NCBI RefSeq assembly: GCF_002575655.3
Contig: NC_053038.3
Coordinates: 141,314,885-141,378,884 of the forward strand
Reading direction: 5' to 3'
Source of the DNA: Aegilops tauschii subsp. strangulata
Taxonomy: Eukaryota; Streptophyta; Magnoliopsida; Poales; Poaceae
DNA: 64,000 nt
The position numbers and the translations under genes were made by a program. A model generated the notes under the pieces. The model ran no database searches and was not told the origin of the DNA. It saw nothing but the letters and a program-made list of their open reading frames with translations. Shown in pieces: positions 22,516 to 35,117 of this stretch (its first letter is position 1; each line of letters begins with the position of its first letter).

Positions 22516-24252
22516 TGAAGGAAATATGCCCTAGAGGCAATAATAAAGTATTATATATTTCCTTATATCATGATAAATGTTTATTATTCATGCTAGAATT
22601 GTATTAACCGGAAACATAATACATGTGTGAATACATAGACAAACGGAGTGTCACTAGTATGCCTCTGCTTGACTAGCTCGTTAATCAAAGATGGTTATGT
22701 TTCCTAGCCATAGACATGAGTTGTCATTTGATTAACGGGATCACCTCATTAGGAGAATGACATGATTGACATGACCCATTACGTTAGCTTAGCACCCGAT
22801 CGTTTAGTATGTTGCTATTGCTTTCTTCATGACTTATACATGTTCCTATGACTATGAGATTATGCAACTCCCGTTTACCGGAGGAACACTTTGTGTGCTA
22901 CCAAACGTCACAACGTAACTGGGTGATTATAAAGGTGCTCTACAGGTGTCTCCAAAGGTACTTGTTGGGTTGGCGTATTCGAGATTAGGATTGGTCACTC
23001 CGATTGTCGGAGAGGTATCTCTGGGCCCACTCGGTAATGCACGTCACTATAAGCCTTGCAAGCATTGTGACTAATGAGTTAGTTACGGGATGATGTATTA
23101 CGGAACGAGTAAAGAGAGTTGCCGGTAACGAGATTGAACTAGGTATCGAGATACCGACGATCGAATCTCGGGCAAGTAACATACCGATGACAAAGGGAAC
23201 AACGTATGTTGTTATGCGGTCTGACCGATAAAGATCTTCGTAGAATATGTGGGAGCCAATATGGGCATCCAGGTCCCGCTATTGGTTATTGACCGGAGAG
23301 GTGTCTCGGTCATGTCTACATAGTTCTCGAACCCAAAGGGTCCGCACGCTTAAAGTTACGATGACAGTTTTATTATGAGTTTATATGTTTTGATGTACCG
23401 AAGGTTGTTCGGAGTCCCGGATGTGATCACGGACATGACGAGGAGTCTCGAAATGGTCGAGACGTAAAGATTGATATATTGGACGACTATATTCGGACAC
23501 CGGAAGTGTTCCGGAGAAGTTTTGGATTAAACCGGAGTGCCGGAGGGTTACCGGAACCCCCCGGGGAAGTATTGGGCCTTAGTGGGCCTTGAGGGGAGAG
23601 AGAGGGCAGCAGCCAGGAGGTGGTGCGCCCCCTCCCAGGAGGAGTCCTAGTTGGACTAGGATAGGGGGGCGCAGCCCCCTTTCCCTCTCCCTCTCCCTCT
23701 CTTTCCTTCCCCCCTTCTTTTCCTAGTAGGACTAGGAAAGGGGAGTCCTACTCCTACTAGGAGGAGGACTCCCCCCTCTCCTTGGCGCGCCCATAGGCAG
23801 CCGGCCTCCCCCTTGCTCCTTTATATACGGGGGCAGGGGGGCACCTCAAAACACACTTGATATACGATATTTTAGCCGTGTGCGGTGCCCCCCTCCACCA
23901 GATTACACCTTGATAATACCGTCGCGGAGCTTAGGCGAAGCCCTGCGTCGGTGGAACATCATCATCGTCACCACGCCGTCGTGCTGACGAAACTCTCCCT
24001 CAACACTCGGTTGGATCGGAGTTCGAGGGACGTCATCGAGCTGAACGTGTGTAGAACTTCGGAGGTGCCGTGCGTTCGGTACTTGATCGGTCGGATCGTG
24101 AAGACGTACGACTACATCAACCGCGTTGTGATAACGCTTCCGCTGTCGGTCTACGAGGGTACGTGGACAACACTCTCCCCTCTCGTTGCTATGCATCACC
24201 ATGATCTTGCGTGTGCGTAGGAATTTTTTTGAAATTACTACGTTACCCAACA
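22516..24252 (+). repeat. Solo LTR of an Angela/BARE-1/WIS-type Copia element
   Basis: The start (TGAAGGAAATATGCCCTAGA) and the end (GTTACCCAACA) are those I know from the Angela/BARE-1/WIS group, with the usual TGTTGG start altered. It is flanked by perfect TACAG repeats at 22511-22515 and 24253-24257. A TATATAC box lies near 23822. No internal domain or second LTR is present, so LTR-LTR recombination probably removed the rest after insertion. Confidence 0.92.
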
Positions 24253-24257
24253 TACAG

Positions 24258-24862
24258 CTGGATCTAGGGATTGCTAGTTTGGGTGATATATTTTGTGTCC
24301 CCTGTATCCCCAACACCAGATTGCATAACCAGAAAGTTTCGGGAGTTTATAAGTGGGAATTCAAGTAGCCTTAGGATATCTTTCTGACAGACGCATGATA
24401 TGAGATTGGGGTTCGACGTCTAGTGGTCTGCCTATACACGGTTGGTTTTACAGTGGTCTCCTAGTGTCTTAAAGAGTCCTTGGCTATGCCGACTCGGGGA
24501 CGCTTCGTATGTCATGTGCACAACCTTGTACATGATGGTGCTGTACGATCGAGCCCGTGTGGGCCCCACCACGAAAACTTCGGACGAAATCTCTATCATA
24601 TGTTTGTTCCGGCTTATTCTGCAAGCCAATACTTTGTTTTGTTTTGTATTATGATATTCGATTTGCTTCGAAGTCATATGTTGATTCCATATCTTTTTCA
24701 AGTGGCTTCTCAATTCATGGAAGTGTGATGATTTACTACGGAATTCATTCGTTCATCTTCGTTCGAATGTTTATTGTGAAGACTATATGTTGCAATTTCT
24801 ATCCGTTGATTCTACTTATCTATTTGTCTATCAAGATGCTAACGGATGTCACCCTCTTCAGG
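24258..24862 (+). other. Leader of element D, second part
   Basis: Leader continued up to the gag start. An open frame runs through it from 24557, but the Pro-rich gag start MGPPTRQ at 24863 fits the family better. Confidence 0.55.
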
Positions 24863-25819
24863 ATGGGTCCGCCAACGCGTCAGAATCCGGATCGCAATGA
24901 AGGGAGTCAAGCGAACCCTCCGCCACCACCTCCGCCTCCGGAGGCATGGCAAGCTATCATGGCAGCCACCAACGCCAATGCTCAGATGATTCTGCAACTC
25001 TTGCAAGAACGCACCCAAGGGCAAGGCAATCAAGGCAATCAAGGTCAAGGCAACAATCAGTTTCACTTCGCTACCCTCAACCAGTTTCTCGCAAATCAGC
25101 CCAAGTCTTTCAGCTACTGTGCCGAGGCCACGGATGCCGATGATTGGCTCGTGGACATCAACAAGCATTTTGAATGTAGCAATGTCAGGCCTGAGGACTA
25201 TGTCAAGTTCGCTTCTTTTAAGCTCAAGGACCAAGCTGCTGATTGGTATCAACAATACAAAGATTCCAGAGGAGGTCGTGTGATCACTTGGACTGACTTC
25301 TGTCGGGACTTCAAAGCGCACCACATTCCACAAAGTGTTGTTGAGAGCAAGCGTGAGGAGTTCCGCAATCTCAAGCAAGGCAACATGTCTGTGTATCAAT
25401 ACAACATCCAGTTTTAGAAACTTGCTCGCTTCGCTAAACAAGACGTTCCTGATGAAAAGAGCATGATCTATCACTTCAGAGGTGGCCTTAGAGAGGATCT
25501 GCAGTTAGCTCTCGTTCTTGTTGAGCCTACTCAGTTTGATCAATTCTATAACATGGCACTGAAGCAAGAGCCTGCTCAGCTCAAGTGTGAGGCTTCTAAG
25601 AAGAGAGTCAGAGACGCAGTTCAGTCTTCTTCTTCCTCACTTGTGGCAGCTAAGCAACAGAAGTTCCGGTTGCCTCCTCCTCCTCCGTTTCGTCAGCCTT
25701 ACCAGCAGAAGAACAAAGGTGGCCATGGGTCTTCCAACTCTTCCAACTCTGGCTATTAGAACAAGTCTCAGAATAAAGCTCCAAAGTCCAATGCTCCTTA
25801 TCATCGTCCACTCTCAGAG
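24863..25819 (+). pseudogene. gag: gag of element D, two nonsense codons
   Basis: The product starts with a Pro run, a Gln/Gly repeat and then a retrotransposon capsid domain (DWLVDINKHFE to the FRNLKQGNMSV region). One frame runs throughout, broken by TAG at 25415-25417 and TAG at 25757-25759. The C-terminal part is Ser/Pro/Gln-rich and basic and leads into the zinc knuckle at 25820. Confidence 0.85.
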
Positions 25820-27858
25820 GTGACTTGCAACAAGTGTCAGCAGAAAGGTCACTATGCTAACAAGTGCTTCAACCAAAGGCGTCTACCTCCTCCTCCTCCT
25901 GTCAGATCTTCCAGCCATGCAGTGGTCAAGCATAATCCAAAGTCTGCAAAGGTGAACATGATGAATGCAGCTCAAGCGGAGGAATCTACTGATGTGATAA
26001 TGGGTAATCTTCCAGTTAATGATATTCCTGCAAAAGTTCTTTTTTATACTGGTGCATCGCATTCTTTCTTGTCATACCCATTTGCATCGAAGCACAATGT
26101 TGACACAGAGATTTTATCCAAAGTTATGCAAGTTGTTTCTCCGGGAATGCTTTTGACTTCTAGTTTGGTTGCTCCCGATGTTTCCATCAAGATGGGCGAC
26201 TATAAATTTCTGTCTTCTCCACTTGTTCTTGGTGACTCGGATATTGATCTTATTCTCGGGATGGACTGGCTTTCTAAGCACAAGGCTCAACTTGATTGTG
26301 CTGCCAGGGAAATTCAATTGACACACTCTTCTGAGGATGTGATTATTTATGCCGCTCGCGATGAAACCATTCGGTTGTTTTCTCTCAATGAGAAGGGCGA
26401 ATTGAATGCCATCTCTCAAATTCCATTTGTTTGTGAGTATCAAGATGTCTTTCCAGAAGAGCTTCCGGGTATGCCTCCTCATCGGCCAGTTGAGTTCGTT
26501 ATCGAACTAGAGCCTAGCACTGAACCCGTTTGCAAGCGTCCATACAAGCTTGGACCCAACGAGCTGAAGGAATTGAAGAAACAGCTCGATGAACAAGAGC
26601 GTCTGGGTTTGATCAGACCGAGTTCTTCTCCATGGGGTTGTGGTGTTCTTTTTGTCAAGAAGAAGGATGGCATGGACCGACTTTGTGTGGACTACCGTCC
26701 ATTGAACAAGAAGACAATCAAGAACAAGTATCCACTTCCCAACATCAATGAGCTATTCGAGCAACTCAAAGGTGGTAAAGTATTCTCGAAGCTTGACCTT
26801 CGTATGGGTTATCATCAGATTCGCATTCGTGAAGAAGATATTCCCAGGACAGCATTCAGAACAAGCTTTGGTTCTTATGAATATACTGTCGTGTCTTTCG
26901 GTCTTGTCAATGCTCCTCCATTTTTCTCTCGGATGATGAATTTCATCTTCAACCCCTATACCAATGAATTCGTTCTGGTGTATCTCGAGGATATCTTGGT
27001 CTTCTCCAAGAATAAGAAGGACCATGCCAAACATTTGCGATTGGTGCTCGACAAGCTCAGAGAGTATCAATTCTATGCGAAGTTCTCTAAATGTGAGTTT
27101 TGGCTCGATGAAGTTCTTTTCCTTGGTCACATCATCTCTGCCAAGGGCATCGCTGTTAACCCCGAGAAGGTGTCCGCAATTGTGAATTGGGAACCTCCTC
27201 AGAATGTCAAGCAGCTTCGCAGTTTTCTTGGTCTTGCAAGCTATTGCCGAAGATTCGTTGAGAATTTCTCTAAGATTGCAAAGCCTCTTTCCAACCTCCT
27301 CCAGAAGCATGTGAACTATGTCTGGTCTTCTGAGTGTGACGTTGCTTTCAACACTCTCAAAGAGAAACTAGTCATAGCTCCTGTCTTAACTCCTCCTGAT
27401 GAATCCAAGCCATTTGAAGTTTTCTGTGATGCTTCTCTCCAAGGTCTCGGTGCTGTGTTAATGCAAGAGAAGAAAGTTGTGGCCTATACCTCTCGTCAGT
27501 TGAAGCCCAACGAGAAGAACTACCCCACTCACGATCTTGAGTTGGCGGCAGTTGTCCATGCATTAATAACGTGGAGACATCTCTTGTTGGGAAGACAAGT
27601 GGACATATTCACCGATCACAAGAGTCTCAAGTATATCTTTACTCAGCCCAACCTCAACCTCAGGCAGACTCGATGGGTCGAAATGATTCAAGAGTACAAT
27701 CCGAGTATTAAATATACTCCAGGCAAGGCCAATGTCATTGCAGATGCTTTAAGCAGGAAGGCTTATTGCAACAGCTTAATCCTCAAGCCTTTCCAACCGG
27801 ATCTTTGTGAAGCTTTCCACAAGCTGAATCTCCAAGTTGTTCCTCAAGGTTTCTTGCC
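25820..27858 (+). pseudogene. pol: Zinc knuckle, protease, RT and RNase H of element D
   Basis: The 701-residue ORF holds a CCHC zinc knuckle (C3, C6, H11, C16). The protease has YTGASHS (Y77) where the catalytic Asp should stand. RT has D326 but YLED (388-391) instead of YxDD. RNase H has D537, E574, D599 and D642. The frame is lost near 27855 by one extra base; the ORF runs on to 27925 with unrelated residues. Protease and RT are thus probably inactive even apart from the breaks. It follows gag in the same frame. Confidence 0.92.
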
Positions 27859-29166
27859 AACCTCATCGTCTCTCCTACTTTGGAAGATCAAATTCGTGAG
27901 GCACAACTCCTTGATGCCATGGTGAAGAAGGTGAAACGTGGTATCGACAAGGGTCTTTCCAAATACAAGTGCTATTGCATTGATGACAGAGACACTTTAT
28001 TCTTCGAGGACCGGATTGTGGTTCCTAAAGGTGATCTCAGGAAAGTCATTATGAACGAGGCACACAATTCTCTTCTTTCCATTCATCCTGGAAGTACGAA
28101 GATGTACCATGACCTCAAGCAGTCGTATTGGTGGACTCGAATGAAGCGAGAAATTGCTCAATTCGTGAATGAATGTGATGTCTGTCGAAGAGTGAAAGGA
28201 GAACACCAACGACCAGCTGGTCTCCTTCAACCTCTTGCTATCCCAGAATGGAAGTTTGATCATATCGAAATGGACTTCGTGACTGGATTTCCAAAGTCCA
28301 AGCACGGAAATGATGCTATCTTCGTTGTCATCGACAAGCTCTCTAAAGTGGCTCATTTCCTTCCAATCAAAGAATCCATCACAGCAGCTCAGTTGGCAGA
28401 GCTATACACCTCCAGAATTGTCTCTTTGCACGGCATTCCACAATTGATTTCTTTAGATCGTGGAAGCATCTTCACCTCTAAGTTCTGGGACTCCTTCCAG
28501 AAGGCCATGGGCACAAACATTCGCTTTAGCACAGCTTACCATCCTCAAACTAGTGGCCAAGTCGAGCGAGTCAATCAAATTCTTGAAGATATGCTCAGGG
28601 CTTGTGTCATTTCCTTTGGCATGAAATGGGAAGATTGTCTTCCATATGCCGAATTCTCCTACAACAACAGCTTCCAAGCGAGTTCGGGCAAGGCCCCGTT
28701 CGAGATTCTCTATGGCAGAAAGTGCCGTACTCCTCTCAATTGGTCAGAGACGGGTGAACGCCAACTTCTTGGCAATGACTTAATCACTGAAGCTGAAGAA
28801 ATGTGTAAAGTCATGCGTGATAATCTCAAAGCCGCGCAATCGCGCCAGAAGAGTTACTATGATAGTAAGCACCGTGATTTGACTTTCGAGATCGGAGACC
28901 ATGTCTACCTACGCGTCTCTCCAATGAAAGGCACTCGTCGCTTCGGTATCAAAGGGAAGCTTCCCCCTAGATACGTGGGTCCTTTCAAGATCATTGGCAA
29001 AAGAGGCGACCTCGCCTATCAACTTGAGCTTCCTTCCAATATCGCGAACGTGCACGATGTGTTCCACGTGTCACAGCTCCGTAAGTGCTTCAAGACGCCT
29101 GAGCGCACTATCAACTTCGAAGAGATTGACCTCCAAGAAGATTTGTCTTATCATGAGCACCCGTTG
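27859..29166 (+). pseudogene. Integrase of element D
   Basis: The ORF (Met at 27880) contains the HHCC zinc finger (H62, H69, C99, C102), the catalytic set D132, D193, E229 with 35 residues between the last two, and the GPF/Y-type C-terminal module (KLPPRYVGPFKI, VFHVSQLRKC). The frame shifts again near 29163. Confidence 0.9.
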
Positions 29167-29312
29167 CTATTCTTGAAGAAACTGAGCGCAAGACTCGCAA
29201 CAAGTCAATCAAATTCCTGGAAGTGAAGTGGTCGCACCATTCCGACTGGGAAGCCACCTGGGAACGCGAGGACCATCTCCGTTCCGAATATCCGGAGTTC
29301 TTTCAGTCCTAG
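29164..29312 (+). pseudogene. Chromodomain of element D in a shifted frame
   Basis: After one lost or gained base near 29163, a different frame encodes a chromodomain core (VKWSHHSDWEATWE) and an acidic end, stopping at TAG 29310-29312. Chromodomains on gypsy integrases guide insertion into particular chromatin. Confidence 0.75.
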
Positions 29313-29348
29313 ATCTTGGGACGAGATCCTCTCGTAGTGGTGGAGTGT

Positions 29349-32300
29349 TGTAACACCCCGCATGTAACTTGCCATATTTGTAACTCCGACTCTTGCCATT
29401 TTCGGCTACGTGTTATGATATTCCCTCCGTGGTCGGGTTTTGTCTTTCGTTTTGTACTTTGTTAATGTCATGCATATCATATCATGTCATCATGTGCATT
29501 GCATTTCCATACGTGTTCGTCTCATGCATCCGAGCATTTTCCCCGTTGTCCGTTTTGCAATCCGGCGCTCCTATCTCCTCCGGTGCACCCCTCTTGTTTT
29601 CTTTCGTGTGCCAGTGTCAAACATTCTTGGAATGGACCGAGGCTTGTCAAGTGGCCTTAGTATACCACCCGGAGACCACCGGTCAAGTTTCGTTCCATTT
29701 GGAGGTCGTTTGGTACTCCAACGGTTAACCGGGCATCCGCAAAGTCCATTTGTGTGTGCAGCAAAAACCCCCCTAAAAACCAGCCCAAAACCTACCAAAC
29801 TCTCTTCCATGCTGTAGGTCGTTCGATCACAATCGTGTGGGCGAAAACCGCACCTCATTTGGAGCCTCCTAGCTCCCTCTACCTATAAATATGTGAGACC
29901 CCCGAGATTTTCGCGCAGTCCAACCCTAACCCTCGTCCCTCTCCGCCACCGGACACGTCCGGGCGGAGCCGGACGCGTCCACCTCCACCGTCGCCGCCAC
30001 GTGGCACGCCACCGCGCCCGCGCCGCCGCAGCCCGCCGGGCCCTAGGCCGGCCCGCCCGCGCGCCGCGACCGGGCCCCGCGCCGCCCTGCCGTCCCCACC
30101 GCCGGATCCCGCGCCGCCGCAGTCGCCGTCGCCGCGCGCGCCGCCGCGCCCGACGTCCTCCCTCCGGCCGCTGGCCTCACCTCTGCCCTCTCCCTCCCGT
30201 CGCCGGCGAACAGGACCCCGAGCCCGAGCCCGAGCTCTCTCCCCCGATCGGATCTGGAAGATCCCCTCGTGCGTTGACTTTCTCGTAACCCCGGAAATCC
30301 TCCAAGTCTTTTTCTGTTACAGCAATTAACCATGTTCAACAGTGCATAACTCCTTGCATGTAGCTCCGTTTCGTGCGTGTGATATGTCAAATTGTTCGCC
30401 TCATGATGCTCTACATTTTGTTCAATTGCACGTGTTCATTAGAGGCCGTTTTGATGCCCAAATCTCTGTTGCAAGAGGGCTAGTTGCTGTTATCTGCTGG
30501 CTCTTAGCAGAACTTGGAGATTTGTCATTTTTGTATCATTTAATCTGTGCATCTTTTGGGCATGAGCTCTACATGTGTTTTGTTGTATGCCATGCCATCT
30601 TTCCAGTGGTGTATGCCATGTATTTTTGTGATCTCTGTGGTGACTAGCACAAGCATGCAAACTAGGCTCCGTAATGTTTCTGATTTTAGGGATTTGGTGA
30701 TTTCTCCAAGTCCTTGTCTGCTGTTATTTTGTTGCCATGTAAACTTGATGCTACAGACAGATCCATGCATATTTTGGAGATGTTCAGTAAGGATGTTTTG
30801 TAGATATAGTTTTAATTGATCCATTCCTGCCCTTGTTTGAAATTTTGGAGCTCCATAGGTTGACTCAATATTGCTCTACTTTTGCTATAAAATATTTCTG
30901 GCAGATTCTTAACATGACATTCATTTTTGCCAAGCTTGTTGTAGTTGATCCATAGATGCTATGATTTTGTTATTACCATGGTTAGCTTCAGAAACATGCC
31001 ATCTTGCTGTAGGTATTTTTTTTGTCATGCATTGCTTTGTGGTGAGTGCATCAAGCTCACAAACATGTCCACATATTATTGTTTCTGCCATGCTCTGTTT
31101 TCTGCTTGCCATGTTTACATGCTTGCCATCATAACTTCTGTTCCTTTTTGGCTTATGGTCAGTAAGGGACTTTTGTCATATGCATTTAGTAGAACGTTTC
31201 CATGCCTTGTTTTGCCATGTTAAGGTCCTGCAGCATGTTGATTTCGTGCTCTGAACATTGCTACCTGATGCTGTTTCAGACATGTCTAGTAATTTCACCA
31301 AGTCTGTGAACCTGTTATCTTTTGCACTTTTGCCATGCTTGTTTGAGCTTGTTATGTTGTGATCTAGCCGTATCTCAGTGTTCATCTTTTGTCAAGAATC
31401 TCCGGTGGATTACAGCCATGTGCTTTGTTGCTATGTTGGAGTGCTGTAGCATTGTTGCTTGTTGCATTTTAAGTGCTATCATGTTGTTAATCGCAGATTC
31501 GTGTCATTCTTGTTTTGCCCGCCATTTGCAAACCGTGCATCCGTTTCCGGTGATCTTTATATCGATTTCGACCGAAATCATCTCATCTTTCGAGTGGCAT
31601 GCTTGGTTTGCCAATTTACTGCCTTGTTCATCTTTTTCCTTCCGGAGCACGCATATGCATCGCATATCATATCTTGCATACCATACATGTTTTGCATCAT
31701 GTTGCTTGTGCATTTCTCGTGGTTGATTGTGGTTCCGTTTGTTTGTGTTATTGTCTTGGGTAGAGCCGGGAGACGAGGTCGTGAACGAGGAACCTGTTGA
31801 GTACGCTTACGAGGATCAAGCTTTCGACAACTCTGAGAACCTTGCAGGCAAGATGACCACCCCTCGAAATCACCTCTATCTTTGCTTTGCTAGTTGTTCG
31901 TTCTATTGCCATGCTGCGCTACCTATCACTTGCTATATCATGCCTCCCATATTGCCATGTCAGCCTCTAATCATCCTTTCCTAGCAAACCGTTGTTTGGC
32001 TAAGTTACCGCTTTTGCTCAGCCCTTCTTATAGCGTTGCTAGTTGCAGGTGAAGTTGAAGTTTGTTCCATGTCGGAACATGGATATGTTGGGATATCACA
32101 ATATCTCTTATTTAACTAATGCATCTATATATTTTTGGTAAAGGGTGGAAGACTCGGCCTTATGCCTGGTGTTTTGTTCCACTCTTGCCGCCCTAGTTTC
32201 TGTCTTACCGGTATTATGTTCCTTGAGTTTGCGTTCCTTACACGGTTGGGTGATTTATGGGACCCCCTTGACAGTTCGGCTTGAATAAAACTCCTCCAGC

Positions 32301-33465
32301 AAGACCCAACCTTGGTTTTACCATTTGCTACCTAAGCCTTTTCCCCCGGGTTTTCGCGAGCCCGAGGGTCATCTTATTTTAACCCCCCGGGCCAGTGCTC
32401 CTTTGAGTGTTGGTCCGAACTGAGTAGACTGCGGGGCCCCCTCTTGGAAACTCGAGGTCTGGTTTTACTCGTAGGATGTCTCATCCGGTGTGCCCTGAGA
32501 ACGAGATATGTGCAGCTCCTATCGGGATTTGTCGGCGCATCGGGCGGCTTTGCTGGTCTTGTTTTACCATTGTCGAAATGTCTTGTAAACCGGGATTCCG
32601 AGACTGATCGGGTCTTTCCGGGAGAAGGTTTATCCTTCGTTGACCATGAGAGCTTATGATGGGCTAAGTTGGGACACCCCTGCAGGGTATTATCTTTCGA
32701 AAGCCGTGCCCGCGGTTATGAGGCAGATGGGAATTTGTTAATGTCCGGTTGTAGAGAACTTGCCACTTGACCCAATTAAAATACATCAACTGTGTGAGTA
32801 GCCGTGATGGTCTCTTCTCGGCGGAGTCTGGGAAGTGAACACGGTTTGAGTTATGGATGACGTAAGTAGGAGTTCAGGATCACTTCTTGGTCATTGCTAG
32901 ATGACGACCGTTCCGTTGCTTCTCTTCTCGCTCTCTTTTGCGTATGTTAGCCACCATATATGCTTATTGCCGCTGCAGCTCCACCTCATTACACCATCCT
33001 TTCCTATAAGCTTAAATAGTCTTGATCTCGCGGGTGTGAGATTGCTGAGTCCCCGTGACTCACAGATTCTACCAAAACAGTTGCAGGTGCCGACGATGCC
33101 AGTGCAGATGATGGGATCGATCTCAAGTGGGAGTTCGATGAGGAACGTGGCGGTTACTATGTGTCTTTTCCTGATGATCAGTAGTGGAGCCCAGTTGGGA
33201 CGATCGGGGATCTAGCATTTGGGGTTATCTTATTTTCATTTGGATCTTGACCGTAGTCGGTCTATGTGTGTGTATTTTGGATGATGTATGAATTATATTT
33301 ATGTATTGTGTGAAGTGGCGATTGTAAGCCAACTCTTTATCCCATTCTTGTTCATTACATGGGATTGTGTGAAGATGACCCTTCTTGCGACAAAACCACT
33401 ATGCGGTTATGCCTCTAAATCGTGCCTCGACACGTGGGAGATATAGCTGCATTGTGGGCGTTACA
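29349..33465 (+). repeat. 3' LTR of element D (4117 bases)
   Basis: Pair of 17824-21966, 26 bases shorter. A purine-rich stretch (GTAGTGGTGGAGTGT) precedes it. The acidic exon-like segments recur at 31764-31847 and 33087-33184. Confidence 0.93.
31764..33184 (+). CDS. Second copy of the predicted spliced acidic ORF, in the 3' LTR of element D
   Basis: Exon-like 31764-31847 and 33087-33184 keep the same lengths (84 and 98 bases), splice signals, frame and stop as in the 5' LTR. Changes such as Phe to Val and Arg to Gly do not break the frame. Confidence 0.35.
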
Positions 33466-33807
33466 TGTAACTATTCCTCGGGTGGTTTTGGTAATTCATA
33501 ACAACATATAGCTCATTGAACTAATATCCATTCAAGTTAAATATTTCTAAAAGTTCAATGATTGGCATGGCATGGACTAGAGATGTGGACCCCTCAAAAT
33601 GCTAAGGACAAAGGTTGGCAAAAGCTCAAGACTCTTCATTTCTATTTTAGTGACCCAAGATCACATTGAGTCCATAGGAAAAGCCAATACTATTAAAAGG
33701 GGATGAGGTGTTGCCTAATGGTCTACTTGCTCAAAATGCTTAGTGATATGCTCCAAAGCCCTCAACCACTTTCTCACTTCCAAATATGTCCAAAACCTAA
33801 AGTCAAA

Positions 33808-34272
33808 CTCGGCCCCACCGATTTTATCTATCCGGCGCCACCGAGGTCTTTTGACATAGCCACTGCCAGAAACCCTAATCAATTCGGTCTCACTGATAGG
33901 TATCTCGGTCTCACGGAGATGGCGTTACAAACTCTCGGTTTCCCTTCATAATGTTTCGGTCTTACTGAAGTGAGCGATCAGTCCCACCAAGTTAACAATG
34001 CAAACTCTCTATTTCCCTTCGTAATGTTTCGGTCTAACCGAAATGAGTGATCGCTCCCACCAAGTTTGCCTGACCAATTCTCTGTTAACTCATTATTGAA
34101 ATCGGTATCACCGAGTTCATGCAATTTGTCACACCGAGAGGAGGTTTTGCCCTAGCCCTAGCACATCGGTCCCACCGAGTTGATCATATCGGTCCCACCG
34201 AGATTCCTAACGTTCACATTTTGACCTGAATCGGTCCCACCGAGTTCTCCTATTTGGTCTGACCGAGTTGGG
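33808..34272. repeat. Array of TCGGT-NNN-ACCGA palindromic motifs
   Basis: About twelve exact or near copies of an inverted repeat of the form ATCGGTCCCACCGAG occur in about 450 bases; the three at about 34165-34240 are the most regular. They end about 40 bases before the TATA box. Confidence 0.8.
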
Positions 34273-34307
34273 TCAGATGTGTGTAACGGTTGGATTTTGT
34301 GTGGAGG

Positions 34308-34315
34308 CTATATAT
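34308..34315 (+). promoter_or_regulatory. TATA box in the LTR of element B
   Basis: TATATATA follows GGAGGC and precedes a C-rich start region (CACCCCTCCACCCCC). Confidence 0.55.
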
Positions 34316-35117
34316 ACACCCCTCCACCCCCTTCTCTATTCAAGAGAAAGCCATCAGAATGTGCCTACACTTCCACTACTCATTTTCAGAGAGAGAACCA
34401 CCTACTCATGTGTTGAGACCAAGACATTCCAATCCAACCACAAGAATCTTGATCTCTTGCCTTCCCTAAGTTGCTTTCCACTCAAATCATCTTTCCACCA
34501 TAGCCAAATCTGTGAGAGAGAGTTGAGTGTTGGGCAGACTATCACTTGAAGCACAAGAGCAAGGAGTTTAATCAACACACCATCTATTACCTTTTGGAGA
34601 GTGGTGTCTCCTAGATTGGTTAGGTGTCACTTGGGTGCCTCCGACAAGATTGTGGAGTTGCACCAAGGAGTTGGTAAGGGCAAGGAGATTGCCTACATCG
34701 TGAAAATAAACCCGAGTGAGGCAAGTCCTTCGTGGGCGATGGCCATGGTGACATAGACAAGGTTGCTTCTTCGTGGACCCTTTGTGGGTGGAGCCCTCTG
34801 TGGACTGGGGCAATTGTTACCCTGCATGGGTTGAAGTCTCCATCAACGTGGACGTACGATAGCACCACCTATCGGAACCATGCCAAAAATCTCCGTGTCT
34901 ACATTGTGTTTGCCTTCTCCAAACCCTTCCCTTTACCTTCATATGCAATGTTTTACTTTCCGCTGCTACACTCTTAGAATTGCATGTGTAGGTTGATTGC
35001 TTGACTTGTGCTAAGTTGCTAAAATCTGCCAAGACTTAAAATTGGGAAAAGGCTAGATTTTTATTTGGTCAAGTAGTCTAATCACCCACCACCTCTAGAC
35101 CTACTTTCGATCCTACA

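Larger units (their letters stand above)
17824..33465 (+). mobile_element. Element D: chromovirus-type Ty3/gypsy retrotransposon with 4.1 kb LTRs
   Basis: Both LTRs start TGTAACACCCC and end CGTTACA. The TSD is TGCAA (17819-17823) and TGTAA (33466-33470), one base apart. Internal order is PBS, long leader (interrupted by a solo LTR), gag, protease, RT, RNase H, integrase and a chromodomain in a shifted frame. The chromodomain places it among chromoviruses, probably Tekay/Del-like. Several stops, frameshifts and altered active sites make it non-functional. Confidence 0.93.
33471..35117 (+). repeat. Main part of the 3' LTR of element B (1647 bases)
   Basis: Continuation of 17813-17823 after element D, giving an LTR of about 1658 bases ending TCCTACA. 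It carries a TATATATA box near 34308 and about a dozen inverted TCGGT...ACCGA motifs upstream of it. The LTR ends with a T-rich stretch and a run of CACC. Confidence 0.7.

Noticed and set aside
24557..24862. N-terminal extension of the gag frame of D
   Set aside because: Hydrophobic, Phe/Ile-rich leader sequence unlike gag; the Pro-rich start at 24863 fits better.
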